Shown here in pieces: positions 1 through 6,315 of a stretch of 7,891 bases of DNA. The DNA is from Candidatus Eiseniibacteriota bacterium (GTDB lineage Bacteria > Arandabacterota > Arandabacteria > JAGLYR01): positions 1-7,891 of the forward strand of contig JAGLYR010000252.1 in the NCBI GenBank assembly GCA_023132135.1. Reading direction: 5' to 3'. The notes beneath the pieces are model-generated. The model was not told the origin of the DNA. It saw only the letters and a list, made by a program, of their open reading frames with translations, and ran no database searches. Each line of letters begins with the position of its first letter. Positions within the stretch are counted from its first letter, which is position 1. The position numbers and the translations under genes were made by a program.

Positions 1-1914
1 CCCATGAACGGCGTGGTCGGGATGGCAGGTCTGCTTCTCGACACGGAACTGACACCCGAACAGCGGGAGTTCGCGGAAACCATCCGCAACAGCGCCGACG
101 TCCTCCTGGCGGTTATCAACGATATCCTTGACTTCTCGAAAATCGAGGCCCGGAAGCTCGAACTGGAGATCATCGATTTCGACCTGCGCGCCACGCTGGA
201 GGACGTCTGTGATCTACTGGCCATCCGCGCCCATGAGAAAGGTCTGGAATTCATCTGCCCGGTCGAGCCCGCTGTGCCTTCTCGCCTCCAGGGCGACCCC
301 GGGCGCCTGCGCCAGATTGTGACGAACCTGATGGGTAACGCAATCAAGTTCACGTCCGAGGGGGAAGTCGCCATCCGGGTGAGTCTCGACCTGGAGGACG
401 ATGAGCAGGCGACCGTCCGGTTCGAGATCGGCGACACAGGGATCGGGATCCCGGAAGACCACCGCGAAACTCTCTTCGATGCCTTCACGCAGGTGGACGG
501 ATCGACTACCAGGAAATACGGGGGAACCGGTCTCGGCCTGTCCATCTCAAGACAGCTGGTCGAAATGATGGGAGGCGAAATCGGTGTAGAGAGTACCGAG
601 GGCAAGGGATCCACGTTCTGGTTCACGGCCGTCCTGGGGAAACAGCCGCGTGAGGTCGAACCCTCCGGTCTCCCGGTGGGAAACATCCGCGGGGAACGCA
701 TCCTCGTTGTAGACGACAACGAGACGAACAGACGCTGGCTCACGATCCTGCTGGGCTCCTGGCAGAGTCGGTGGGACGAAGCGCCCAACGGCGAGGTGGC
801 TCTGGCAAAGCTCCGGGGGGCGGCGGACGAAGGAAATCCGTTCCGTATTGCCATCCTGGACATGCAGATGCCGGGGATGAACGGAGAGACCCTGGGAGCG
901 ACAATCAAGGAAGACCCCGCGCTCCGAGACACGATCCTTGTGATGATGACATCCATGGGGACGCGTGGGGACACGGCTCGCCTGGAGAAAATCGGCTTCT
1001 CTGCGTACCTGACCAAACCCATCAAGCAGTCGGTTCTCCACGACTGCCTCGCAACCGTGCGTGCTTCGGACCGCAGTCTCCCGGCAACACGGCGGCCGCG
1101 AATCGTCACCCGTCACACGGTTGCGGATGCCAGGAGGCGGAAGATTCGAATCCTGGTGGCCGAGGACAACGTGGTGAATCAGCAGGTGGCCCTCAAGATA
1201 CTGGAGAAACTGGGCTACCGCGCCGACGCGGTCGCCAACGGGCTGGAGGTACTCAGGGCACTGGAAACGATCCCCTACGATCTCGTCCTGATGGATTGCC
1301 AGATGCCCGAGATGGACGGGTACGAGGCCACCCGGGCCATCCGCAACCCCGAAACCGCTGTCCTGAACCACGGCATTCCCATCGTTGCCATGACCGCCAA
1401 CGCCATGCAGGGCGACCGTGAGCAATGTCTCGAGGCCGGGATGGACGACTACGTATCCAAACCCATCAGCCCCTCGGAACTCGATGATGCCATCGAGCGG
1501 AATCTCGGCGGAAAAGTCGACGCCACACCCGACGCCACCAGCACGACCGAGTCGCCCGACCGCTCTGTCTTCAACCGCGACGCGTTCCTGGAGCGTATGT
1601 TGGCGGACGAGGCCATCTGCAGGCAGGTCCTTGCCGTTTTCATTGAGGCCATTCCCGCCCAGCGGAACGAGCTCAGGCAGGCTCTGGAAGACCGCGACGC
1701 GGCGCTGGTGCAGCGACTTGCACATTCGCTCAAGGGCGCGTGCGCAAACATCAGTGCCGAGCTCACCGGCGATACCGCCGGCGAGCTCGAAACAGCGGCG
1801 GCGAGCGGCAAGCTCAAGAACACGGGCCCTCTGGTCGACAGACTGGAGGAGAGACTGGACGAGCTGGTGGCGGTTCTGGCGGACCCGCGCCCGGTCCCCT
1901 CCGCCACAGAGTGA
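1..1914 (+). CDS. Hybrid sensor histidine kinase (HisKA-HATPase-REC-REC-Hpt), 5' partial
   Basis: This is a membrane-associated or cytosolic phosphorelay kinase of the BarA/ArcB-like tripartite class. The frame is open to the window edge (first codon Pro), and the protein begins with PMNGVVGM, which normally follows the H-box SHEIRTP. The catalytic His and any sensor domains therefore lie upstream. Numbering from the Met at 4, the rest of HisKA spans 1-60 and the HATPase about 95-212, with N-box Asn108/Asn112, G1 DTGIGI (144-149) and G2 GGTGLGL (173-179). REC1 (about 229-355) has acidic Asp237/238, phospho-acceptor Asp286 and Lys338. REC2 (about 380-500) has Glu387/Asp388, Asp431 and Lys486. 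The Hpt domain (about 523-627) carries HSLKG with His574. All key residues in view are intact, so both receivers look functional. The gene ends with TGA, 112 bp before the response regulator start, and the two are probably co-transcribed. The input signal cannot be inferred. Confidence 0.95.
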   Translation, partial: PMNGVVGMAGLLLDTELTPEQREFAETIRNSADVLLAVINDILDFSKIEARKLELEIIDFDLRATLEDVCDLLAIRAHEKGLEFICPVEPAVPSRLQGDPGRLRQIVTNLMGNAIKFTSEGEVAIRVSLDLEDDEQATVRFEIGDTGIGIPEDHRETLFDAFTQVDGSTTRKYGGTGLGLSISRQLVEMMGGEIGVESTEGKGSTFWFTAVLGKQPREVEPSGLPVGNIRGERILVVDDNETNRRWLTILLGSWQSRWDEAPNGEVALAKLRGAADEGNPFRIAILDMQMPGMNGETLGATIKEDPALRDTILVMMTSMGTRGDTARLEKIGFSAYLTKPIKQSVLHDCLATVRASDRSLPATRRPRIVTRHTVADARRRKIRILVAEDNVVNQQVALKILEKLGYRADAVANGLEVLRALETIPYDLVLMDCQMPEMDGYEATRAIRNPETAVLNHGIPIVAMTANAMQGDREQCLEAGMDDYVSKPISPSELDDAIERNLGGKVDATPDATSTTESPDRSVFNRDAFLERMLADEAICRQVLAVFIEAIPAQRNELRQALEDRDAALVQRLAHSLKGACANISAELTGDTAGELETAAASGKLKNTGPLVDRLEERLDELVAVLADPRPVPSATE

Positions 1915-1930
1915 AACGAACAGCCCAAGG

Positions 1931-2029
1931 GGGGGCTCGGAGGCATACATGATCAAACCCATCGACAAGCGGGGTCTCCTCGAGAAGGTCGCATCTCTTG
2001 GTCTCCTGCAGGAGGAATCCGTCCAATGA
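1931..2029 (+). pseudogene. Remnant of a receiver (REC) domain C-terminus; possible 26-codon ORF
   Basis: In the frame shifted from the kinase, 16 bp after its stop, the translation reads GGSEAYMIKPIDKRG and continues with LLEKVASLGLL before stopping at 2027-2029. This matches the end of a receiver domain: the G-(A/S)-x-A-Y segment, the conserved Lys-Pro, then the alpha5 helix with spaced Leu/Val. The rest of a REC domain (acidic pocket, phospho-Asp) is absent, because the upstream sequence in this frame is only the shadow of the kinase. An ATG at 1949 has GGAGG five bases upstream (1939-1943), so a 26-residue peptide could be translated. Its TGA overlaps the next gene's ATG (ATGA). My inference is that an ancestral single-domain regulator between kinase and response regulator was mostly deleted. 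The surviving stub may be kept for translational coupling. Whether it is expressed is unknown. Confidence 0.6.
2011..2015 (+). promoter_or_regulatory. Ribosome binding site of the response regulator
   Basis: GGAGG lies 10 bases before the ATG at 2026, inside the REC remnant ORF. It is a strong Shine-Dalgarno match at slightly long spacing and fixes the regulator start. With the ATGA overlap it allows coupled or independent initiation. Confidence 0.6.
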
Positions 2030-2655
2030 GAATCCTGATTGCAGAGGATGATCCTACTTCCCGCTGCATCCTGGAGGCTACGCTGACCAAGTGGGAGTAC
2101 GACGTCGTTGCGACGCGCGACGGCGTCGAAGCCTGGGATGTGCTCAAGGCCGACGACTCTCCGCGGCTGGCCATCCTCGACTGGATGATGCCGGAAATAG
2201 ACGGCGTGGAGGTCTGCCGGAGAGTCCGCGAACGCGGGAGTCCGTCCCCGCCCTATCTGATTCTGCTCACCGCCCTGAGCCAGAAGCAGGCCCTCGCGGC
2301 AGGTCTGGAGGCCGGGGCCAACGACTACATCACCAAACCCTTTGATCCCACCGAGCTGCGCGCCAGGGTCCGCGTGGGCGAGCGGATGGTGGAGCTGCAG
2401 TCGGCTCTGACAAACCGCGTCGCTGAACTTCAGGATGCTCTGGCCCACGTCAATACTCTGCAGGGTATTCTCCCCATCTGCATGCATTGTCACAAAATCC
2501 GATCCGACGACAACGCGTGGCAGAAACTGGAGAGTTACCTCGAGGAGCATTCGGAGGCCAAGCTCAGTCATGGACTGTGCCCGGAGTGCCTGGAGAAGTA
2601 CTATCCGGAATACGAAGAGGAAGTGCCCACCGACGCCGGCTCCAGGCCCAAGTGA
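2026..2655 (+). CDS. Response regulator: REC domain plus Cys-rich C-terminal module
   Basis: This 209-residue protein is probably the terminal phospho-acceptor of the relay started by the upstream kinase. The REC domain (1 to about 120) is complete, with Glu7/Asp8/Asp9 in the acidic pocket, phospho-acceptor Asp52 in LDWMMPEIDG, switch Thr82 and Lys104 in TKPFD. Residues about 112-148 form a heptad-like helix (VELQSALTNRVAELQDAL), a likely coiled-coil linker. The C-terminal module has CMHC (Cys152, Cys155), an intervening WQKLESYLEEH stretch, then SHGLCPEC (His182, Cys185, Cys188) and an acidic tail. I recognise this LPICxxCxKIR...ESY...SHGxCPxC pattern from the ends of other bacterial REC and PAS proteins, where its function is not established. 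Four Cys in two CxxC pairs suggest a zinc or redox site (inference). There is no helix-turn-helix, GGDEF, EAL or HD-GYP domain, so direct transcriptional or c-di-GMP output is not indicated. Confidence 0.93.
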   Translation: MRILIAEDDPTSRCILEATLTKWEYDVVATRDGVEAWDVLKADDSPRLAILDWMMPEIDGVEVCRRVRERGSPSPPYLILLTALSQKQALAAGLEAGANDYITKPFDPTELRARVRVGERMVELQSALTNRVAELQDALAHVNTLQGILPICMHCHKIRSDDNAWQKLESYLEEHSEAKLSHGLCPECLEKYYPEYEEEVPTDAGSRPK

Positions 2656-2677
2656 CAAGGGGAAAGGACATCAGAAA

Positions 2678-2705
2678 CAGTCCCTAGTCCGTAGTCCCTA
2701 GTCCT
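2678..2705 (+). repeat. Four tandem heptamers (TAGTCCN type)
   Basis: Four consecutive 7-base units are visible: CAGTCCC, TAGTCCG, TAGTCCC and TAGTCCT. They begin 22 bases after the response regulator stop. The first unit differs at its first base and the others vary only at the last base. No coding role is seen. Copy number may vary by slippage. Confidence 0.75.
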
Positions 2706-2716
2706 TGGTGCAAGGA
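2702..2716. repeat. Small perfect hairpin after the heptamer repeats
   Basis: TCCTTG and CAAGGA form a perfect 6-bp stem around a GTG loop, overlapping the last heptamer unit. It is followed by AAAAGGG and has no U-tract on either strand, so it is not a convincing intrinsic terminator. It could still be an RNA-stabilising end for the kinase-regulator transcript. Confidence 0.4.
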
Positions 2717-2740
2717 AAAGGGCATCATACCCTCACCCTA

Positions 2741-2761
2741 CCCTCTCCCAGAGGGAGAGGG
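2741..2761. repeat. Intergenic palindrome (CCCTCTCCC-AGA-GGGAGAGGG), REP-like
   Basis: A perfect 9-bp stem with a 3-base AGA loop is preceded by CCCTCACCCTA. This CCCTCACCC...CCCTCTCCC hairpin type is familiar to me as a dispersed intergenic repeat in many GC-rich bacteria (recalled, not searched). No U-tract follows on either strand, so classical Rho-independent termination is unlikely. It sits in the gap between two plus-strand transcription units, the usual place for REP-type elements. Confidence 0.6.
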
Positions 2762-2837
2762 AAAACAAACCGGCTTTCTTGCTCTGCGTAATCTGCGGCC
2801 AAGGGTTCGCTGTTCCCGCACTCGGTCTGTCGCCCAC

Positions 2838-2866
2838 TTGACACCTGCCGTCCACCTTCCTACACT
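2838..2866 (+). promoter_or_regulatory. Sigma70-type promoter for the DUF362 gene
   Basis: A perfect -35 box TTGACA (2838-2843) is followed by a 17-base spacer and the -10 TACACT (2861-2866; four of six consensus bases). Transcription would start near 2873, giving a leader of about 44 bases. A GGGAG (2907-2911) lies five bases before the ATG at 2917. This indicates that the gene is transcribed independently of the upstream two-component genes. Confidence 0.6.
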
Positions 2867-2916
2867 GCCCTCAGATCTGCCAATACAATCCGCGGCCTTC
2901 AACATCGGGAGTCACC

Positions 2917-3906
2917 ATGGCCGATGTCGTCCTGTTCCGATCGCCCGACTCGCGTGATTTCGACGCTGCACTCAAGGAATCCTTCAGCAAGGCGTTTCCG
3001 CCGGGCGGCCGTGTGGCTGTGAAGCTCCATATGGGCGAAGGGAGTCACCACTTCGACGAGGTTCTCGCGGCCCGGTGCGTGTTCCTGCTCAAGGAACTCG
3101 GAATGGAACCGTTTCTCTTCGATTCCCCCGTGATGTACTCAGGCAATCGGGACACGGCCACGGGGTATCTCAAGCGGGCTGCGGAGAACGGGTTCTCGGA
3201 AAAGACGATGGGATGCCCGGTCCTCGTGTCCAACAAATCCGAGAAGGTCGAGGGAAACCACTTCCCGATCGGGGTGTGCCGGGATCTTGTGGAGGCGGAC
3301 GGAATTCTGGTCCTTTCCCACTTCAAGGGCCATCCGTGCTGTGGCGCGGCCGGTGCGCTCAAGAACCTCGGAATGGGCGGTGTGGACCGCGATTCCAAAG
3401 CAGCGATGCACGCGGGCGCCAAACCGGTCCTGACCGGCGAGTGCGATGCATGCGGTCTGTGCGCGGAGGGCTGTCCCGGGTCGTCCATCACAATCTCGGA
3501 GACGGCCGTCATCCATCAGAACTCCTGCTGGGGCTGCGACCGCTGTGTGGACGTCTGCCCCAACAATGCCCTGGAACCGAATCTGGCCGACTTCAACCGG
3601 CTGCTGATCGACGGGGCCGCGGCTGTGCTCTCCAAGGCCCCTCATACATTCTACGTGAATGACGTTCGGAAGATCACGCGCCTCTGCGACTGTTGCAGCG
3701 ACCCCGGCAACCGAATTGCCCCCGATGTCGGCGTATTGCTCGGGACCAATCCAGTGGCGATCGATCAGGCTTCCACGGATCTGGCGATCCAGGCTGCCGG
3801 CAAGGACGTCTTCTTCGAAGAGCACGCGCGAAACCCGTACGCTCACGTACGCGAGGCCGCCGAGCGAGGACTGGGGTCACTCACGTACTTGCTCGAGTCG
3901 GGCTAA
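2917..3906 (+). CDS. DUF362 domain protein with two 4Fe-4S ferredoxin motifs
   Basis: This 329-residue, apparently cytoplasmic protein has no signal peptide or membrane segment. The N-terminal two-thirds carries DUF362 hallmarks: VKLHMGEGSHHF (about 35-46), FLFDSPVMYSGNR, VLSHFKGHPCCGAAGALKNLGMGGV and the MHAGAKP segment. Two ferredoxin motifs are inserted after it. The first is Cys176-x2-Cys179-x2-Cys182-x3-Cys186-Pro. The second is Cys204-x2-Cys207-x2-Cys210-x3-Cys214-Pro. Both are complete, so two 4Fe-4S clusters are expected. A third Cys group, CDCC at 257-260, precedes the C-terminal DUF362 block (DVGVLLGTNPVAIDQAS). The family is widespread in anaerobes and respiring bacteria and its reaction is not established, so I infer only an electron-transfer or redox role. 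The start is supported by GGGAG five bases upstream and by a promoter. Its stop overlaps that of the convergent ccsA gene by 4 bp. Confidence 0.93.
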   Translation: MADVVLFRSPDSRDFDAALKESFSKAFPPGGRVAVKLHMGEGSHHFDEVLAARCVFLLKELGMEPFLFDSPVMYSGNRDTATGYLKRAAENGFSEKTMGCPVLVSNKSEKVEGNHFPIGVCRDLVEADGILVLSHFKGHPCCGAAGALKNLGMGGVDRDSKAAMHAGAKPVLTGECDACGLCAEGCPGSSITISETAVIHQNSCWGCDRCVDVCPNNALEPNLADFNRLLIDGAAAVLSKAPHTFYVNDVRKITRLCDCCSDPGNRIAPDVGVLLGTNPVAIDQASTDLAIQAAGKDVFFEEHARNPYAHVREAAERGLGSLTYLLESG

Positions 3907-4769
3907 AGATAACTATGGAGTCCCGGCAGCAGGTAGTTCACCCCGAAAAACGTGAAGAGCACGGCCCCGAAGCCCACAATGGACAGGATGGCCATCCACT
4001 TGCCTTTGAGGGAGGCCACGAGGCGGGCATGGAGGAGAGCGGCGTAGATAAACCAGGTGATGAGTGACCAGGTTTCCTTGTTGTCCCAACTCCAGTACGA
4101 TCCCCACGCGTAGTTGGCCCACACCGCTCCTGTCACGATCCCGATGGTGAGCATCAGGAATCCAACCGTCGCCGTATTGTAATTGATTTCCTCGAGGGTC
4201 GTCTTCGACATCTTCCCCTGCTCCGCTTTGCGATCGGCCCCGGAAGAGAGGTAGATGATGCTGGTCACGAAGGAGATCGCGAAGGCAGCGTAGGCAAGGA
4301 AACAGGTCACCACGTGAATCGTAAGCCAGTAACTCTGGAGTGCCGGAATATGGGGTTCGATTTCCCCGGAGACTCCAGGCAGCACGGAGACCAGGGCAAC
4401 CACGACTGCAGCCAGAGGAGAAACGGCGGCTCCCAGCATATCCAAGCCGTACTTGCGATCCAGCAGGAGGAAGACCAGCACGATGGACCACGAGAAGAAC
4501 ACCATGGATTCGTAGAGATTGGCGAGCGGCGCGTTCTCCATCACAAAGGTGATCTGTCCGAGCCATCCGGCAGGCCGGTCCGCTTCGACCAGGCGGCACT
4601 TCTCCACCCACCGCAGCAGGATACCGACGGTATGAAGCCCCAGTCCGGCCGCGAGTATCCAGCACCCTGCCCGTCCCCATCGCTCCCGCCCGGAAAACAG
4701 GCGAGCCAGGTAGACGGCCGTCGCCACCATGTAGAGCATCACTGCAATCCAGACCGGGGTGGCGCTCAC
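3903..4769 (-). CDS. ccsA: Cytochrome c biogenesis protein CcsA/ResC (System II heme exporter/ligase subunit)
   Basis: This 288-residue, highly hydrophobic membrane protein works with ResB to move heme across the cytoplasmic membrane and attach it to CXXCH motifs of apocytochromes c. The tryptophan-rich WWD signature of the heme-handling family is present as WGSYWSWDNKETW (about 222-234). Candidate heme-ligand or conserved histidines are His46 (GLH), His152 (LTIHV) and His247 (LLHAR). About eight membrane segments are apparent, for example 5-24, 33-53, 87-103, 110-131, 151-173, 203-219, 236-253 and 259-280. The start is GTG at 4767-4769, overlapping the resB TGA as GTGA. A strong AGGAGG (complement of 4780-4785) lies 10 bases upstream inside resB, so the two are translationally coupled. 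The length fits CcsA/ResC rather than the much longer CcmF. The stop (TAG) shares bases with the stop of the convergent DUF362 gene. Confidence 0.95.
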   Translation of the reverse strand: MSATPVWIAVMLYMVATAVYLARLFSGRERWGRAGCWILAAGLGLHTVGILLRWVEKCRLVEADRPAGWLGQITFVMENAPLANLYESMVFFSWSIVLVFLLLDRKYGLDMLGAAVSPLAAVVVALVSVLPGVSGEIEPHIPALQSYWLTIHVVTCFLAYAAFAISFVTSIIYLSSGADRKAEQGKMSKTTLEEINYNTATVGFLMLTIGIVTGAVWANYAWGSYWSWDNKETWSLITWFIYAALLHARLVASLKGKWMAILSIVGFGAVLFTFFGVNYLLPGLHSYL

Positions 4770-6130
4770 GACCTCGCATCCTCCTTTGAAAGCTCCTCGA
4801 GAAGACTATCTATGGATTCCTCGAAGAAGCGCCCTCCCCCTCGCGATCCCGCGGCCACTCTCAGGGTCGCTCCACCTCCCCTGCGTTCGACACGGGCCCA
4901 GAACCGCCGGTGGGGAACGGTGAAGGAAAGAAACAGACCCAGAATCAGAAACCCGCAACCGACCCAGACCACAGGCACGCCCGGATCGTAGGCTACCTGG
5001 AGTCCTGTGAACTCACGCGTTTCGTACCCGGTCAGGCTGAAAACATGAGCGATCTCCGCTCGGGGATGCACATCGGGGAACTGGCCAAACACCCACTGCC
5101 GGAACACCGGCTTTCCCTCCCGGTACACGCGGATCTGAGCAGCCGGATTCCGGATCTGCTCCGAGCGGGAGGTCACTTCCCGGTTCTCATCCATCACGAA
5201 GTCCGGCTCAAACCTCAGGAGCTCCACTTCGTCCGCAGTTCCTTCAATGGGTTTCCGCTCCCCCATCTCCAGGTGAATCAGGACATCTTCGGGCTGGACC
5301 GCCAGATCGATCCACCCCTCCCCGGGCGCCGGTCCCAGAGTCCCATAGGTAGACTGGTAGAACCAGTACCCGCGGTACTTCAGGGGATCGTTGACTTCGA
5401 TTCTCTTCTCGAGCCGTTCCTCTCCACCCTCAACGACAGCCAGCCGGCTGGCGTACTCCTTCGGGCGGGCGGTCCCCTCATAGAAAGTGGCCTCAAAGCT
5501 GTCGCAGCGGATTTCGAAAGGAAGATCCACAATCTCGCCCGACCGCAGGTAGACCCTGTTGTCCGTCTCGCCCTCAAGAAGATCCAGGTTGCCCCGGAAA
5601 CCAGTGATAGATCCAATCACCATCCCCGAGATGATCACGAGAAAACCCAAGTGCGACAGCCCGGGGCCCCAACGGCCAATGCCACCCCGGTCCGCTCGGA
5701 GGGTTCCCTCTCCTTCGAACCGAACCCGGAGACCCAGGCGCCGGACCCTCTCCCCCAACCTTGGCAGCAGCACGTCCGGAGATTCATCCATCTCCCTGGT
5801 ACGCCGGAGCGGAAGACCGGCGGGAGCCTCCCCATGCCCCGTGCCACCCTTCCACATGACCAACCGGTACGTCCTCCGCAACCGCGACGTGGAACAGACC
5901 AGGATGTTGACCGCCAGCAGAACGACCAGTAATCTGAACCACCCGGAGTGGTAGAGATCGAAGACTCCCAGGAACTCGAGCACCCGGTACCCGCTCTCAC
6001 CGTACTCCAGAACACCACGGTGAGGCGGGAGATCCTGCGGGAACAGCGTCCCGATCACGCTCGACGCTGCCAGAACCAAGATGAGCGCGATGGCGAGTTT
6101 GACGGACTTGAAGAAGGAGAGGACACGCAT
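4766..6130 (-). CDS. resB: Cytochrome c biogenesis protein ResB (Ccs1)
   Basis: This 454-residue membrane protein is the partner of CcsA in System II cytochrome c maturation. It holds the apocytochrome and probably heme on the outer face of the membrane. Four membrane segments are visible: about 11-30, 64-82, 158-176 (containing His160 in LSHLGFLVIISG) and 386-404. A large extracytoplasmic domain of about 210 residues lies between the third and fourth. The family motif NDPLKYRGYWFYQSTY spans 247-262, and a second typical block, LQVAYDPGVPVVWVGC, spans 377-392. The basic C-terminal tail is cytoplasmic. The length is within the usual ResB range. The start ATG (complement of 6128-6130) is favoured because MRVLSFFKSVKLAI is a typical ResB N-terminus. 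Its Shine-Dalgarno is weak (GGGG seven bases upstream). It is the first gene of the operon, with a promoter just upstream. Confidence 0.94.
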   Translation of the reverse strand: MRVLSFFKSVKLAIALILVLAASSVIGTLFPQDLPPHRGVLEYGESGYRVLEFLGVFDLYHSGWFRLLVVLLAVNILVCSTSRLRRTYRLVMWKGGTGHGEAPAGLPLRRTREMDESPDVLLPRLGERVRRLGLRVRFEGEGTLRADRGGIGRWGPGLSHLGFLVIISGMVIGSITGFRGNLDLLEGETDNRVYLRSGEIVDLPFEIRCDSFEATFYEGTARPKEYASRLAVVEGGEERLEKRIEVNDPLKYRGYWFYQSTYGTLGPAPGEGWIDLAVQPEDVLIHLEMGERKPIEGTADEVELLRFEPDFVMDENREVTSRSEQIRNPAAQIRVYREGKPVFRQWVFGQFPDVHPRAEIAHVFSLTGYETREFTGLQVAYDPGVPVVWVGCGFLILGLFLSFTVPHRRFWARVERRGGGATLRVAAGSRGGGRFFEESIDSLLEELSKEDARS

Positions 6131-6159
6131 TCGATTACCCCGGGTAACTGGAATCCTTC

Positions 6160-6188
6160 AATCTAGAGAGCCGGGGCACACCTGTCAA
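6160..6188 (-). promoter_or_regulatory. Sigma70-type promoter for the resB-ccsA operon
   Basis: On the minus strand a perfect TTGACA (complement of 6183-6188) is followed by a 17-base spacer and TAGATT (complement of 6160-6165; four of six consensus bases). Transcription would start near 6153, about 22 bases before the resB ATG. No operator-like dyad is obvious next to it. Confidence 0.6.
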
Positions 6189-6221
6189 GAAAAGCAAAGC
6201 GGGAAACAGAGAAGCAGGAAA

Positions 6222-6268
6222 TAGACAAGCGGCGCGGGTTGCGAATTACAATTCCCCTGTGGTAGGAT
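6222..6268 (+). promoter_or_regulatory. Tentative promoter region for the lipoprotein gene
   Basis: Two overlapping sigma70-like arrangements are possible. One is TAGACA (6222-6227) with TACAAT (6247-6252) at a long 19-base spacing. The other is TTGCGA (6239-6244) with TAGGAT (6263-6268) at 18 bases. The second would start near 6275 and exclude the GTG at 6259 as a start codon. Neither is as good as the divergent resB promoter. Confidence 0.3.
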
Positions 6269-6315
6269 GTGCGGAAACGGGCGCCAGGTTGGGTGTCCGC
6301 AAACTGAGCGGTGCT

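Noticed and set aside
547-2658. A 703-codon open frame on the minus strand
   Set aside because: It lies exactly antisense to the kinase and response regulator, whose domains are unmistakable. Long antisense frames are expected from strong G/C third-position bias, and its translation shows no recognisable domain.
2741-2761. Rho-independent terminator of the two-component operon
   Set aside because: The stem is strong, but no T-rich tract follows on either strand; it is kept as a REP-like palindrome instead.
3913-4779. A 288-codon frame on the minus strand beginning at an ATG just after AGGAGG
   Set aside because: It is frame-shifted relative to ccsA. The ccsA frame carries membrane helices and the WWD motif, whereas this one does not. 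The AGGAGG is read as the ccsA ribosome site at 10-base spacing.
4910-5932. A 340-codon plus-strand open frame
   Set aside because: It is antisense to resB, with no recognisable domain and a shadow-like composition.
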